Positions 1-10,991 of a DNA stretch of 64,000 nt are shown here, piece by piece. Numbering within the stretch: the stretch's first letter is position 1; every line of letters starts with the position of its first letter. Made by a program: the position numbers and the translations under genes. The stretch lies in assembly GCF_017872555.1 (NCBI RefSeq), contig NZ_JAEDOX010000002.1, forward strand, positions 248,001 through 312,000, in the 5' to 3' direction. Below the pieces are notes generated by a model. The model had not been told where the DNA came from and did not search any database. It saw nothing but the letters and a program-made list of their open reading frames with translations. Source of the DNA: Ruegeria sp. HKCCSA071. GTDB lineage: Bacteria > Pseudomonadota > Alphaproteobacteria > Rhodobacterales > Rhodobacteraceae.

Positions 1-185
1 ACCTGCACCAACAACTGGTTGCACAAATCTGGTACGGATTAAATCGGATATTAGAGCCTATTTACGGGCCGATCCGCCGCGTTCTACCCAATATGGGTGG
101 GTTGGATTTGACCCCGCTGGTGGTGCTGATCGGCGTCTATGCCTTGCGGATTATCCTTATCAACAACGCGCCCTATTTCTACTGA
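1..185 (+). CDS. YggT family membrane protein, C-terminal part
   Basis: The open frame runs from the left edge (first full codon at base 3) to a TGA at 183-185, so only about 60 C-terminal residues are present. The readable part holds YGPIRRVLPNMGGLDLTP followed by a hydrophobic segment (VVLIGVYALRIILI), which is the second half of the YggT/YCF19 two-helix integral membrane family. Family members are small inner-membrane proteins linked to osmotic resistance and, in chloroplasts, cytochrome assembly; a specific role is not established here. The gene ends 78 bp before recQ on the same strand. The start and N-terminal half lie outside the window. Confidence 0.8.
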   Translation, partial: LHQQLVAQIWYGLNRILEPIYGPIRRVLPNMGGLDLTPLVVLIGVYALRIILINNAPYFY

Positions 186-263
186 CCACTTGTTCACTGA
201 ATCTTAGTATGTGATTGTCCTGCCTTAAGAGCAGATAAACCTTAAAACAGGGCACCCCCGCAT

Positions 264-2303
264 ATGTTCGACGCCGCACCCTTGCTGCGAGATGTCTTTG
301 GATTCGACGCCTTCCGCCCCGGGCAGGCAGAGATTGTCGACGCCGTGACGGCAGGCGAAAACGTGCTGGCGATCATGCCTACAGGTGGCGGCAAATCCTT
401 ATGTTTTCAACTCCCCGCCCTGCTCCGCGATGGGGTGACGGTGGTTATATCTCCGCTCATTGCCCTGATGCGCGATCAGGTGCGCGGCTTGCAAGAGGCC
501 GGGGTCGAGGCTGGTGCGCTGACATCCGGCAACACGCCCGAGGAAACCGAGGCCGTCTGGGACGCGCTGGAGGACGGGCGGCTAAAGCTGCTTTACATGG
601 CACCCGAACGTCTGGCTGCCGGGTCTGCGCTTGGGATGCTCCGTCGGATCAACGTCAGCCTGATCGCCGTGGACGAAGCCCATTGTGTCAGTCAATGGGG
701 GCATGACTTTCGCCCTGATTACCTGCGGATCGGAGAGTTGCGGCGCGCCCTGAAAGTTCCGCTGGCCGCGTTTACCGCCACCGCGGACGCAGAAACGCAG
801 GATGAGATTGTCGAAAAACTGTTCGATGGCATTGAGCCACGCAAATTTCTGCGCGGATTTGACCGGCCCAACATTCATCTGGCCTTTGCCGCAAAAGACG
901 GGCCGCGCAAGCAGATCCTTGATTTCGCAGATGCGCGCAAAGGCCAGTCCGGCATCGTTTACTGTGGCACCAGAAACAAAACCGAGGTGATTGCTCAGGC
1001 CCTGCGCACCGAGGGGCACTCGGCTTGCCACTATCACGGCGGGATGGAGGCCGAGGACCGCCGCATTGTCGAAACCCGTTTCGCACGCGAGGACGAGTTG
1101 ATCGTCGTCGCAACCGTGGCTTTTGGCATGGGCATCGACAAGCCCGATATCCGTTGGGTCGCCCATGCAGACCTGCCCAAATCGATCGAAGCCTATTATC
1201 AGGAAATCGGACGCGCCGGGCGCGATGGCGGCCCGGCCGAAACGCTGACCCTGTTCGGCCCCGATGACATTCGCCTGCGGCGATCACAGATTGACGAGGG
1301 TCTAGCGCCGCCCGAGCGCCGCATGGCCGATCATGCGCGTCTGAATGCCTTGCTGGGTCTGGCCGAGGCGTTGGAATGCCGCCGTCAGACATTGTTGAGT
1401 TACTTTGGCGAGACCACAGGACCCTGCGGCAAATGCGATCTGTGCGACAGCCCGCCCGAAGTTTTCGATGGCACAACTCCGGTACGCATGGCCCTGTCCG
1501 CGATCCTGCGGACCGAGGAATGGTTCGGGACAGGCCATTTGATCGATATCCTGCTGGGAAATGAGACCGACAAAATCCGCGCCCGCCGCCACGAGGATTT
1601 GTCCACTTTTGGCATCGGAAAGGATTGGACGCGCCCGAAATGGCAGGCCATTTTCCGCCAGATGATGGGACACGACCTGGTCCGCCCCGACCCTGAACGT
1701 CACGGTGCATTGCGCATGACCGAGGCGGCCAAACCAATTCTGAAAGGCGAGACGCAAATCACCCTGCGCAAGGATACGCTGCGCAATGCGGTCCGTCGGC
1801 CTGCGGTCAAGGCAATGGTGTCCGAAGAAGACGCCCCGCTGCTATCCGCGCTCAAGGCCAAACGCCGTGCCCTGTCCGAAGCTGCACGTGTTCCGGCCTA
1901 TGTCATCTTTCCGGACCGTACGCTTATCGAGATGGCGGAAAAGCGCCCTGTAACGCTGGACGATATGGCCCGGATCGGCGGTATTGGTGCCAAAAAGCTG
2001 GAACGCTACGGCAACACGTTCCTTGAAGTGATCGCGGGCGAAGCAAGAAGTGTTCATCCGGCGCGCCGAAAACTGGCTGGACGCGATCAGGCTGAGATTT
2101 ACGACCGATTGATGGAAGTTCAGTCCTTGCTGTCGCGCGGACCGGACGGGATCGACAAGCCCCTGACCTGCTCGGCCTCGCAATTGGCAAAGGTCGCGCA
2201 ACTGCGCCCCGACGATCCCCGTGGGATTGCGCAGGTGCTGGGTGATCGGCGTCACGAAAGGTTTGGCGCTGCTTTTCTGGACGTGCTGCGTGAGGCGGGC
2301 TAG
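264..2303 (+). CDS. recQ: ATP-dependent DNA helicase RecQ
   Basis: A 3'-5' superfamily 2 helicase for recombination and fork repair. The helicase core carries Walker A (MPTGGGKS, K44), the DEAH box at residues 137-140 followed by the RecQ-specific CVSQWGHDFRP loop, and conserved motif VI (QEIGRAGRDG). The RecQ-C zinc site is complete: C372, C388, C391 and C394. An HRDC domain with the helix-hairpin IGGIGAKKLERYG lies near 530-600. The protein (679 aa) is longer than the usual 600-610 aa; the extra C-terminal ~70 residues resemble a second, degenerate HRDC repeat. The ATG at 264 starts just before the conserved N-terminus. yaaA follows after 33 bp, possibly in the same transcript. Confidence 0.97.
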   Translation: MFDAAPLLRDVFGFDAFRPGQAEIVDAVTAGENVLAIMPTGGGKSLCFQLPALLRDGVTVVISPLIALMRDQVRGLQEAGVEAGALTSGNTPEETEAVWDALEDGRLKLLYMAPERLAAGSALGMLRRINVSLIAVDEAHCVSQWGHDFRPDYLRIGELRRALKVPLAAFTATADAETQDEIVEKLFDGIEPRKFLRGFDRPNIHLAFAAKDGPRKQILDFADARKGQSGIVYCGTRNKTEVIAQALRTEGHSACHYHGGMEAEDRRIVETRFAREDELIVVATVAFGMGIDKPDIRWVAHADLPKSIEAYYQEIGRAGRDGGPAETLTLFGPDDIRLRRSQIDEGLAPPERRMADHARLNALLGLAEALECRRQTLLSYFGETTGPCGKCDLCDSPPEVFDGTTPVRMALSAILRTEEWFGTGHLIDILLGNETDKIRARRHEDLSTFGIGKDWTRPKWQAIFRQMMGHDLVRPDPERHGALRMTEAAKPILKGETQITLRKDTLRNAVRRPAVKAMVSEEDAPLLSALKAKRRALSEAARVPAYVIFPDRTLIEMAEKRPVTLDDMARIGGIGAKKLERYGNTFLEVIAGEARSVHPARRKLAGRDQAEIYDRLMEVQSLLSRGPDGIDKPLTCSASQLAKVAQLRPDDPRGIAQVLGDRRHERFGAAFLDVLREAG

Positions 2304-2336
2304 ATACCCCCAAAGCAGGCAAGAAAGAGGGCGGAT

Positions 2337-3107
2337 ATGCTGATCGTGATTTCCCCGGCCAAACGGCTGGACTGGGCCGAGCGGAGTGTAGGGGTAACGC
2401 AGCCCGACTTTCAGGATGATGCGATCCGGCTGTCCAAAACCGCCCGCAACCTGACACTGGGTGATCTGAAAAAGCTGATGGACCTGAGCGACGATCTGGC
2501 ACGCCTGAACCGCGACCGGTATCGCGCTTTTTCGGATGCACCTGACGCAAAGGCCACACGCCCGGCTGCGCTTGCTTTTGCTGGCGACACATATCAAGGG
2601 CTTGAAGCTGCTTCGCTGGACGAAGACGAGCTGTCATGGGCGCAAGACCACTTGCGCATCCTTTCCGGCCTTTATGGTGTGTTGCGGCCACTCGACGCAA
2701 TCCAGCCCTACCGGCTTGAGATGGGCAGCAAGCTGAAAACCCGAAGAGGGAAGAACCTTTACGAATACTGGCGCGATCAGCTCAGCAAAGCTCTGAACGC
2801 GCAGGGTGCCGAGATTAACAGCAACATTCTGGTGAATTGTGCCAGTCAGGAGTATTTTGGTGCGGTGGATTTGAATGCCCTGAACCTGCGCGTCATCACA
2901 CCGGTCTTCATGGAAGATAAGGGCGGCACCCCAAAGAGTGTGAGCTTTTTTGCCAAAAAGGCGCGTGGTGCCATGGCGCGGTATATCATCCAGCACCGCT
3001 TGATTGACCCTAAGGGACTGCTGGATTTCGACAGTGGCGGCTATGAATACCGCCCTGATCTGTCGGAAGCGGATAAACCCGTTTTCGTCAGACCATATTC
3101 GGCCTGA
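2337..3107 (+). CDS. yaaA: Peroxide stress protein YaaA (DUF328/UPF0246)
   Basis: A 256-aa protein matching the YaaA family over its whole length: the N-terminal MLIVISPAKRLDW, the central FSGLYGVLRPLDAIQPYRLEM-type core and the C-terminal FDSGGYEY segment are family hallmarks. In E. coli, YaaA binds DNA and limits intracellular iron during hydrogen peroxide stress, protecting DNA from Fenton chemistry. A Shine-Dalgarno-like AAGAGGGCGG precedes the ATG. It lies 33 bp downstream of recQ, a fitting partner for DNA protection. It ends 47 bp from the convergent sensor kinase gene; no clear hairpin terminator is seen there. Confidence 0.93.
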   Translation: MLIVISPAKRLDWAERSVGVTQPDFQDDAIRLSKTARNLTLGDLKKLMDLSDDLARLNRDRYRAFSDAPDAKATRPAALAFAGDTYQGLEAASLDEDELSWAQDHLRILSGLYGVLRPLDAIQPYRLEMGSKLKTRRGKNLYEYWRDQLSKALNAQGAEINSNILVNCASQEYFGAVDLNALNLRVITPVFMEDKGGTPKSVSFFAKKARGAMARYIIQHRLIDPKGLLDFDSGGYEYRPDLSEADKPVFVRPYSA

Positions 3108-3154
3108 AACCCAGATCACTTGAACTTGCAACCCGGTGGTAATCGCCTGAAGAG

Positions 3155-5413
3155 TCAGCCCGGCGAGGTCGGATCCGGGATTTCGTCCCGCTCACGCCGG
3201 ATTTTGACGCTGGGTATGGTGTCTGTGACCGCGCAGACGCAATCGGGTTGGTGTTGCAGGATCATCTGGTGAATGCGGTTCTTGTGTAGCGGTTTGGTCA
3301 GGTAGTGATCCAAGCCCGCTGACAGAATTCCCTGATCATCGCCGGCCATGGCATGAGCCGTCAGGGCAACGATGGGAACGTGACGACCGGTTGCAACCTC
3401 GAGCCTGCGAATTTCCGCTGTTGCCTGTTTGCCGTCCATCTTCGGCATTGAAATATCCATGAAGATCAGATCTGGCTCGAACGCCTGATAAATCTCAACC
3501 GCTTCAATCCCATTCGAGGCAAAGCGAAGATCGATATTCAGATCCTTGACCATCTTCTTCAGGATCAATTGGTTGGTGCGGTTGTCCTCGGCGGCAAGAA
3601 CCCTCATGCGTCGGGGGTGCGCAGATTCAGAATCTCGCTTTTTAGAGACTGTTTTACCCACATCCAAAGGGCCCCTTTCCAACGATGAGCCGTCGAGTGC
3701 CATCAGCCTGCCATACAACTCGGACCGAGGGATGGGTTTCTGCAAGACACCGTCGATCAGGTCACGGGCAGGATGGGCGTGAATCAAACCGGGGTTTGCC
3801 GACATCACAACCACCGGAATATCACCCCACCCGCGATCCCTGAGTGAAACCGCAAGGTCCAGCCCATCCATGTCCGGCAGATCGTGGTCACAAAGAACCA
3901 AATCAATCTGATCATTCATCTGCGACAGTGCCTCGGTCCCCGACGTGCAAACCGTCACCTCGGCCCCCAGTCGTCCAAGCTGCTTGGCAAGAATGGCCCG
4001 GTTCACGGCAAGATCTTCGACCAGCAGGACATGTTTCAAACAATCCGCCAAGTTCGGAGGTTCGGGTTGCGGGCCTTCTACCGTGGGCAGTGTCACGCGA
4101 AAACCGAAACAGGATCCCTGGTCCGGCTCGCTTTCGACCCAGACCGTGCCGCCCATCAAGGTGATCAGCCGCTTGGTGATGGCAAGACCAAGCCCGGTGC
4201 CTTCAAACTGTCGGTTACGCTCGTCTTCGACCTGATTGAACTCGCCAAATATGTGGTCGATTTTCTTGGCGTCGATGCCAACTCCGGTATCTTCAATCGC
4301 AATATGGATGTCGCAGATCTGCGCATCCGGGTTGGGCACCCCGGTCACCCGGACCAGCACATACCCTTCAGAAGTGAACTTGACGGCGTTGCCGACCAGA
4401 TTGGTCAGAACCTGCCGTATCCGACCAGGATCGCCCACAAAAAGGGTTGGCAAGAACAAGTCGTAATCAACCAGCAATGTCAGCCCCTTATCGCGCACGC
4501 TGGGCTGTAGCAGCATCGCAACCTCAAGAATGCAGCGTTCAAGATCAAACTGTTCGGGGTGCAGAGCCAGCTTGTCCGCCTCAATCTTGGAATAATCCAG
4601 AACGTCGTTGATGATGACCAGCAGCGCCTCACCCGAATTGCGGATCGTGTTGACGTATAGCCGTTGCTCTTCGTCCAACGGTGTCTCGTCCAGTAACTCG
4701 GACATGCCAACGATGCCGTTCATCGGTGTACGGATTTCATGGCTCATGTTGGCCAGAAAGGCCGACTTGGCCCGGTTTGCTGCTTCGGCCCTCTCGCGCG
4801 CCGCCTTAAGCTCGATTTCATGCCGGACCGACGCTGTGATGTTGAGAGCAAGGCTCACCATATCACCGCCACTGCCGCGCTGGTCGATCAGACGGATATA
4901 GTGACCGTTCCAAAGCTGCATAACGATTGGTGGCGGGTTGGCGCGGCTCCAGCGGGCCAGCATTCTGGCCTGCCAGTCTTCCGCGGATTCATCCCCGATA
5001 TCGACAATACCTTCTGACGTCAGCAAATGCAGAATACGGGGGTATGATATCCCCGGCACGACTTCGTCCAGACCTTCAAAAACGCTCAGATACGCGGTGT
5101 TTGCACCGATCAGCCGGTTGTCGCCGTCAAAAAAGGCAAATCCGTCCTGTATTGTCTGAATCGAGTGCCACAAGCGGCGTTCGGCAACCTCGATCTTGGC
5201 GTTGGCCACGCAGAGGTCGGATTTGACCTTTTCGTTTTCATCCCGAACGGTTTCAACCTCAGCCTGCGTTTCGCCAATTCGTTTGGTCAATGCCATGGCA
5301 TGTTGACCCAGTTTGCGATTGGCTGCCGAAAGCTCGGCCTGCTTCAGGGCCAGCATCCGTTCAGCTGCCAAGCGCGCGCGCCGTTCCTGTGCCAATTTAT
5401 GTGCAAGACTCAT
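3155..5413 (-). CDS. PAS-domain hybrid sensor histidine kinase with two receiver domains
   Basis: A 752-aa soluble-looking hybrid kinase. Order: an N-terminal coiled coil (about 1-75, rich in Ala, Glu, Arg), a PAS-type domain (about 80-200, [19 protein letters not shown]), HisKA with the phospho-acceptor H225 in [10 protein letters not shown], a HATPase domain (N-box [11 protein letters not shown]-boxes DTGVGI and GTGLGL), then REC1 with D509 and REC2 with D653. No transmembrane segment is evident, so the signal is probably cytoplasmic. The start was set at the ATG at 5413 because the upstream extension overlaps the divergent promoter region. There is no partner response regulator next to it, so output is likely through a phosphotransfer protein elsewhere. 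The ligand is unknown. Confidence 0.9.
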   Translation of the reverse strand: MSLAHKLAQERRARLAAERMLALKQAELSAANRKLGQHAMALTKRIGETQAEVETVRDENEKVKSDLCVANAKIEVAERRLWHSIQTIQDGFAFFDGDNRLIGANTAYLSVFEGLDEVVPGISYPRILHLLTSEGIVDIGDESAEDWQARMLARWSRANPPPIVMQLWNGHYIRLIDQRGSGGDMVSLALNITASVRHEIELKAARERAEAANRAKSAFLANMSHEIRTPMNGIVGMSELLDETPLDEEQRLYVNTIRNSGEALLVIINDVLDYSKIEADKLALHPEQFDLERCILEVAMLLQPSVRDKGLTLLVDYDLFLPTLFVGDPGRIRQVLTNLVGNAVKFTSEGYVLVRVTGVPNPDAQICDIHIAIEDTGVGIDAKKIDHIFGEFNQVEDERNRQFEGTGLGLAITKRLITLMGGTVWVESEPDQGSCFGFRVTLPTVEGPQPEPPNLADCLKHVLLVEDLAVNRAILAKQLGRLGAEVTVCTSGTEALSQMNDQIDLVLCDHDLPDMDGLDLAVSLRDRGWGDIPVVVMSANPGLIHAHPARDLIDGVLQKPIPRSELYGRLMALDGSSLERGPLDVGKTVSKKRDSESAHPRRMRVLAAEDNRTNQLILKKMVKDLNIDLRFASNGIEAVEIYQAFEPDLIFMDISMPKMDGKQATAEIRRLEVATGRHVPIVALTAHAMAGDDQGILSAGLDHYLTKPLHKNRIHQMILQHQPDCVCAVTDTIPSVKIRRERDEIPDPTSPG

Positions 5414-5528
5414 TTGATTGATTCCAGAACGTTCTGCACCCAGCATCCCGACAGAGGATGAAAAACTGTTTAAGCCGTTGCACAACAGGCGCACGCCATG
5501 CAACGCTGTGCCCAAAGAGGAGGGCACC

Positions 5529-8500
5529 ATGCGCCGCTTTGTTTTTATTTCAATAGCTTACGTCATTTCGCTTTTGGTCCTGCCCAGCGCCACCCAGGCG
5601 CAAGATGCAGTGCCTGAATTCCGTTACATCACGACGCGGGACGCAGATTTTTATGGCTCGGATCTGGACGCCCTTTTCGATACCGATCTGAAGTCCTGCA
5701 TTCAGGCCTGTTCCGCCAATACGCTTTGCACCGCGTTCACCTACAACACCCGATCCAATGCCTGTTTTCCAAAAAGCGGTGTAAACCGGCAAGAGGCCTA
5801 TCAAGGGGCTGTGTCCGCGCAGAAGGTGTCTACCCCAGATCAGACCCAAACATTGGCCAAAACGCGTGCAAACGCGTTAAGCGCACTTGGCGCCGCCGAC
5901 CTGAAGCAGGCCGCAGATCAGGCACGCGATCTGGGCTTTGTTCATATGGCGCAAGGCAACGACCTGCAGGACGTTCTGGACGCGGCGCGCAGCGCGAGCA
6001 GCCCGCGGCAGGCGATGAATTGGACTGGTGTGGCCGTATCGCTCAGTGACGCGCCCGATCTATGGGTGGAATACGCGCGCCTGTTGTTGCAGACAAACTC
6101 TCCGGACTGGAGTGAAAGGCGCGATCTGCGCAACCGTGCGCTGAATGCCGCAACCAATGGCTACTTGCGCGCCGATACTCCCGGCACGCAGATTGCCGCT
6201 CTGATGACATTGGCCCGCGCCCTGGAAGAGGTCGAGCGCGGGCGCGATATGATCCCTGTGCTGCGGCTGGCCCAGGAAATCCAACCGCGCGAGGATGTAC
6301 TGGCCGCGCTGAATGATGCCATCGGGAAACACGGTTTTCGCGTGGTCGACAGTTCTGTGGAAAGCGACGCCGTTGCACCGCGGATCTGCGTCGAGTTTTC
6401 AGAACCGCTGGTCAAGGCGGGGGTTGACTATGACCCGTTTGTCCAGCGCTTCGATGACGGGTTGGTGGTACAGGCTGAGGGCAGGCAGCTTTGCGTTGAC
6501 GGTGTCGCCCATGGTCAGCGCTATCGCCTGACGCTACGCGAAGGCCTACCCTCCGCCTCGGGCGAGGCGCTGAACCGCAATATTGAGCTTACCCATTACG
6601 TGCGAGACCGGGCGCCTTCGGTCCGGTTTCCCGGGCGCAGCTACGTGCTGCCGAAATCCGCTGATGCTGCTTTGCCCGTTGAAACGGTCAACGTCACCGA
6701 ACTGGACTTGATCCTGCGGAGGGTCAGCGACCGGAACCTGTTGCGCGCGGTTCAGCAGGATTTCTTCGGTCGCCCGCTCAGTGAATGGCAGGAAGCAGAA
6801 TTTTCCGAAGAGATTGCCGAGGATATCTGGACCGGTACCGCCGAAGTGACCAACGAACTGAACCAGACCATGACTGCGCGCCTGCCTATTGGAGAGGCGA
6901 TCGCGGATCAGCCCGCTGGCATTTATGCGCTGACCGCCCGTGTTCCGGGGGCTGATCCCTATGACGACCCGGGCGCGACGCAATGGTTTGTTCTGTCCGA
7001 TCTTGGGATCAGCAGCGTGCTTGGCACCGATGGATTGCACGTCACGGTGCGCGGGTTGAGCGACGCGGCACCCCGTGAAGGTGTCGAGGTTTCACTGGTC
7101 ACAAGCGCAAATGCGGTCATCGCCCAAGCGCGGACGGATGAATCGGGTTATGTAAGGTTCGATCCCGGTCTGACGCGCGGCAAAGGGGCCAGCGCGCCCG
7201 CACTGGTGATGGCGTCAACTGGAGACAGCGATTTCAGCTTTCTATCCCTGACCGATCCTGCCTTTGACCTGTCAGATCGTGGTGTTGAAGGGCGTGCACC
7301 AGCGGGGCCGGTTGATGTTTTTCTAGCCACGGATCGCGGCGCATATCGGGCCGGAGAGGTGATCCACCTCACCGCCTTGTCGCGCGATGGTGAGGCGCAG
7401 GCTATCGAGGGCCTACCCCTGATTGCGATCCTGTATCGCCCGGACGGCGTGGAATACCGCCGAACCGTCTCGGATGGTGGCGTCGCCGGGGGGCATGTCT
7501 TTCGTCTGCCTGTTGCGGCAGATGCACCACGCGGCGCTTGGCGGATCGAAATCAAGTCTGATCCCAAAGGCGATGCGCTGGCGCGACAAACAGTGCTGGT
7601 AGAAGATTTCCTGCCGGAACGTATCGATTTTGAGATGACCCTGCCGGACGCACCTCTGCGTCCCGGCGACAGCCCACCGCTTTCGATCGACGCGCGCTAT
7701 CTGTTTGGTGCTCCAGGGTCCGACCTGAGCATCGACGGTCAGGTTATTGCACGCCCGGCGGACACAGTGTCGGGCTACGACGGGTATCGCTTTGGCCGCT
7801 ATGACGCCGAGACATCGATCAAAAGCACCTATTTCGGTGACACGCGCACAGACGCAAACGGCAAAGCATCCATAGCCGTTGAAATCCCTTTGTTAGAGAC
7901 AGAAGGAAAGCCAATCGAGGCCGAAGTTATTGCGCGACTGGCCGATGGTTCGGGCCGACCTGTTGAGCGTCGCCTGAGCGTTCCTGTCCTGCCGCCGCAA
8001 CCTGTGATCGGTGTCAAACCCCTGTTCGAGGACGTAATCCCTGAAGGTACCGAGGCAGCGTTTCAGATCATCGGCCTTGCACCCGACCTGAGCCCCAGAC
8101 CGATGCGCCTGCGCTGGACGCTGAACAAGATCGAAACGCGGTATCAATGGTATCAGCTTTACGGAAACTGGAATTGGGAACCGACAACCAGACGCACTCG
8201 CGTTGCCACCGGAGAGATAGACGTCGCCACTGATCCTTTGACGTTGTCCCAGCCCGTGGACTGGGGCCGTTATGAACTGGTGGTCCAACGTATTGATGGC
8301 ACCTTTACGGAAACCGCTGTCGATTTCCACGCAGGCTGGTATCAGGCCGCAGATGCTTCGACCACGCCTGACCGGCTTGAGATGTCTCTGGATCGCGACA
8401 GCTATCGCGCCGGGGAGACCGCACAGCTGCGCATCGTTCCGCGCATGGCAGGTATCGCTCAGGTCGAGGTGATGTCGAACCGTCTGATCCATCGCCAGAT

Positions 8501-10955
8501 GGTTGCCGTAACGGAAGGCGAGACAGTTATCCCGATAGAGGTGACAGAAGATTGGGGGGCAGGTGCCTATGTCACGGCCACAGTGATCCGACCGATGAAT
8601 GTTTCGGGTGGTCAGAACCCGGCACGCGCCATGGGCGTCGCCTATGCCGCCATTGATCCCGCGGATCGCACGCTGTCAGTTGCCATTGAGGTGCCTGAGG
8701 TTACCTCGCCCCGTCAAACACAGAAGGCCCTTGTTAGGGTCGAAAATTTTATAAGCGATGATCCAGTGTGGCTGACCCTTGCCGCTGTGGATGTGGGCAT
8801 CCTCAACCTGACGGGGTTCGAAAGCCCAAACCCGCAAGAGTACTATTTCGGGCAACGTCGGCTGGGTGTGGACCTGCGTGATGTTTACGGGCGGCTGATC
8901 GACGGCATGAACGGAGCGATGGGTACGGTTCGCTCTGGCGGCGACAATGACAACGGGATGCGCCGCCAATCCCCGCCACCGACGCAAGATCTGATGGCGG
9001 TGTTCAGCGGCCCGGTTCAGGTCGGTGCAGATGGAAAGGTTGAGGTCGACATCCCTCTGCCCGCCTTCAATGGTACAGTTCGCCTGATGGCCATCGCGTG
9101 GTCCCAAAAAGCCGTCGGTCAGGCCGAGGCTGACATGATCGTCCGCGATCCGGTGGTGGTTACCGCCAGCCTGCCGCGGTTTCTGGCCCCCGGCGATCAA
9201 AGCCGGATGCGTCTTGAGATTGTCCATGCGGATGGCGCATCCGGAGACATGGCGCTTGGCCTGACCACCACTGGTGGGCTGGAACTGGGCCCGGTACCGG
9301 CAAGCTTTCTGCTGGAGGATGGTGGCAAAGCGGTGTTCGACATCCCTGTAACGGCCCATGTTATTGGCGATCCAGAGATCAGCGTTTCCATCACCACGCC
9401 AGATGGGCGCGATCTGTCGCAAACCCTGCGGATGCCGGTGCGGGCCAACGATCCCGTAATTGCCCGGACGCGGCGCTTTGCGCTGGGTGCGGGGGACAGC
9501 TTTCTGTTTTCGCAGGATGTTTTTGATGGGTTTCAACCTGGCTCGGCCAAGGCCATTCTGTCAGCCGGAGCGTTGGCCAAATTTGACACGCCCGGTCTGC
9601 TGGATCAGCTGAACCATTACCCCTATGGCTGCACCGAACAGATCACCAGCAAGGCACTGCCGCTGCTTTACCTGTCATCCGTCGCGCAGGCCTCGGGGCT
9701 GGGGAATGGCCCGGAGGTGGATCAGCGCATCACGGATTCGATCCAAAGCATTCTGACTCGTCAGGCTGCAAACGGTGCCTTTGGCCTGTGGCGCGCAGGC
9801 AGCGGTGATTTCTGGCTGGACGCCTATGTGACCGATTTCCTGTCGCGCGCCCGTGCGCAGGGGAACCCGGTGCCGGATCGGGCTTTTGCGCAGGCCATGG
9901 ATAACCTGCGCAATCGGGTCAATTACGCGCCGGACTTCGACGAAGGCGGTCAGGATATTGCCTATGCCCTGATGGTTCTGACGCGGGAAGGCGCGGCGGC
10001 GATGGGCGATCTGCGCTATTATGCGGATGTCAAAGGGGATGCTTTCGACACACCGTTGGCCGCCGCACAACTGGGCGCTGCGCTGGCGTCGTACGGGGAT
10101 CAGACCCGCGCAGACGCGATGTTCGCCCGTGCGGCGCGGATGCTGCAACAGGAGCCGAACGATCAGGAAAACCACTGGCGCGCGGATTACGGCACCCGCC
10201 TGCGGGATGCGGCGGGCCTGTTGACTCTGGCGGTAGATGCGGGCAGCGAGGCGATTGACCGCAACGCATTGATCCAACGGGTAAGCACGGGCCGAACGCC
10301 CCTGTCCACACAAGAGGCCGCGTGGGCCCTGTTAGCAGCGCACGCGCTGGTGTCAGACCCTTCAGGGTCCGGCTTGACGGTCAACGGCGCGTCAGTTTCC
10401 GGCCCCTTTGTTCAGGTTCTGCAATCCGGGCAGGCGGAAGAGGTCAACATCACTGCGACCGAAGGTCAGGCCACCGATATCACCCTGACGGTGACCGGAA
10501 TCCCCGAAAATCCGCCTGAGGCCGGTGGCACCGGCTATTCTATCGAACGGCAGTATTATTCGATGGACGGTGATCTGATTGACGCAAGCCGCTTTGCCGT
10601 GGGGGATCGGTTTGTCACGGTTCTGACGGTCACGCCGTTTGAAAAAGGTGGGGCGCGTCTGATGGTAGACGATCCTCTTGCCGCCGGGATCGAGATCGAC
10701 AACCCGAACCTGCTGCGATCGGGCGATGTACGGTCGCTGGACTGGTTGAATCTGTCTGATGCCACGCATACCGAGTTCCGCTCTGACAGGTTCCTGGCTG
10801 CGGTTGACCTGTCTGGACGCCAGACCGTGACGCTGGCTTATGTCGCCCGTGCCGTCACACCGGGCGTGTTCCACCATCCGGCGGCCTCGGTCGAAGATAT
10901 GTACCGCCCCCAGAACCGCGCGCGAACGGCGACGGGACGAGTCGAGGTGCGATGA
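5529..10955 (+). CDS. Bacterial alpha-2-macroglobulin with PAN/Apple domain and thioester motif
   Basis: A 1808-aa secreted protein that is expected to trap proteases in the periplasm. A Sec signal peptide ([18 protein letters not shown], cut after TQA) precedes a PAN/Apple-like domain (about 30-100) with conserved cysteines, then a long array of MG-type beta domains. The thioester motif is intact: PYGCTEQ, with C1368 and Q1371, followed by the alpha-helical TED domain. There is no lipobox cysteine after the signal peptide, unlike E. coli YfhM, so it may be soluble rather than lipid-anchored. The start at 5529 was chosen because it opens directly on the signal peptide. pbpC follows 36 bp downstream, the classical partner (yfhM-pbpC), giving a model of peptidoglycan repair coupled to protease defence. 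Confidence 0.93.
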   Translation: MRRFVFISIAYVISLLVLPSATQAQDAVPEFRYITTRDADFYGSDLDALFDTDLKSCIQACSANTLCTAFTYNTRSNACFPKSGVNRQEAYQGAVSAQKVSTPDQTQTLAKTRANALSALGAADLKQAADQARDLGFVHMAQGNDLQDVLDAARSASSPRQAMNWTGVAVSLSDAPDLWVEYARLLLQTNSPDWSERRDLRNRALNAATNGYLRADTPGTQIAALMTLARALEEVERGRDMIPVLRLAQEIQPREDVLAALNDAIGKHGFRVVDSSVESDAVAPRICVEFSEPLVKAGVDYDPFVQRFDDGLVVQAEGRQLCVDGVAHGQRYRLTLREGLPSASGEALNRNIELTHYVRDRAPSVRFPGRSYVLPKSADAALPVETVNVTELDLILRRVSDRNLLRAVQQDFFGRPLSEWQEAEFSEEIAEDIWTGTAEVTNELNQTMTARLPIGEAIADQPAGIYALTARVPGADPYDDPGATQWFVLSDLGISSVLGTDGLHVTVRGLSDAAPREGVEVSLVTSANAVIAQARTDESGYVRFDPGLTRGKGASAPALVMASTGDSDFSFLSLTDPAFDLSDRGVEGRAPAGPVDVFLATDRGAYRAGEVIHLTALSRDGEAQAIEGLPLIAILYRPDGVEYRRTVSDGGVAGGHVFRLPVAADAPRGAWRIEIKSDPKGDALARQTVLVEDFLPERIDFEMTLPDAPLRPGDSPPLSIDARYLFGAPGSDLSIDGQVIARPADTVSGYDGYRFGRYDAETSIKSTYFGDTRTDANGKASIAVEIPLLETEGKPIEAEVIARLADGSGRPVERRLSVPVLPPQPVIGVKPLFEDVIPEGTEAAFQIIGLAPDLSPRPMRLRWTLNKIETRYQWYQLYGNWNWEPTTRRTRVATGEIDVATDPLTLSQPVDWGRYELVVQRIDGTFTETAVDFHAGWYQAADASTTPDRLEMSLDRDSYRAGETAQLRIVPRMAGIAQVEVMSNRLIHRQMVAVTEGETVIPIEVTEDWGAGAYVTATVIRPMNVSGGQNPARAMGVAYAAIDPADRTLSVAIEVPEVTSPRQTQKALVRVENFISDDPVWLTLAAVDVGILNLTGFESPNPQEYYFGQRRLGVDLRDVYGRLIDGMNGAMGTVRSGGDNDNGMRRQSPPPTQDLMAVFSGPVQVGADGKVEVDIPLPAFNGTVRLMAIAWSQKAVGQAEADMIVRDPVVVTASLPRFLAPGDQSRMRLEIVHADGASGDMALGLTTTGGLELGPVPASFLLEDGGKAVFDIPVTAHVIGDPEISVSITTPDGRDLSQTLRMPVRANDPVIARTRRFALGAGDSFLFSQDVFDGFQPGSAKAILSAGALAKFDTPGLLDQLNHYPYGCTEQITSKALPLLYLSSVAQASGLGNGPEVDQRITDSIQSILTRQAANGAFGLWRAGSGDFWLDAYVTDFLSRARAQGNPVPDRAFAQAMDNLRNRVNYAPDFDEGGQDIAYALMVLTREGAAAMGDLRYYADVKGDAFDTPLAAAQLGAALASYGDQTRADAMFARAARMLQQEPNDQENHWRADYGTRLRDAAGLLTLAVDAGSEAIDRNALIQRVSTGRTPLSTQEAAWALLAAHALVSDPSGSGLTVNGASVSGPFVQVLQSGQAEEVNITATEGQATDITLTVTGIPENPPEAGGTGYSIERQYYSMDGDLIDASRFAVGDRFVTVLTVTPFEKGGARLMVDDPLAAGIEIDNPNLLRSGDVRSLDWLNLSDATHTEFRSDRFLAAVDLSGRQTVTLAYVARAVTPGVFHHPAASVEDMYRPQNRARTATGRVEVR

Positions 10956-10991
10956 CCGAACATCGTTCAAATCCCTGTTTGGGCGGCTCTC

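Noticed and set aside
582..1737. Long minus-strand frames across recQ
   Set aside because: Shadow frames caused by high GC; low-complexity Arg/Pro/Gly translations without family similarity. The same applies to similar frames opposite alpha-2-macroglobulin, polA, dnaE2 and coxL.
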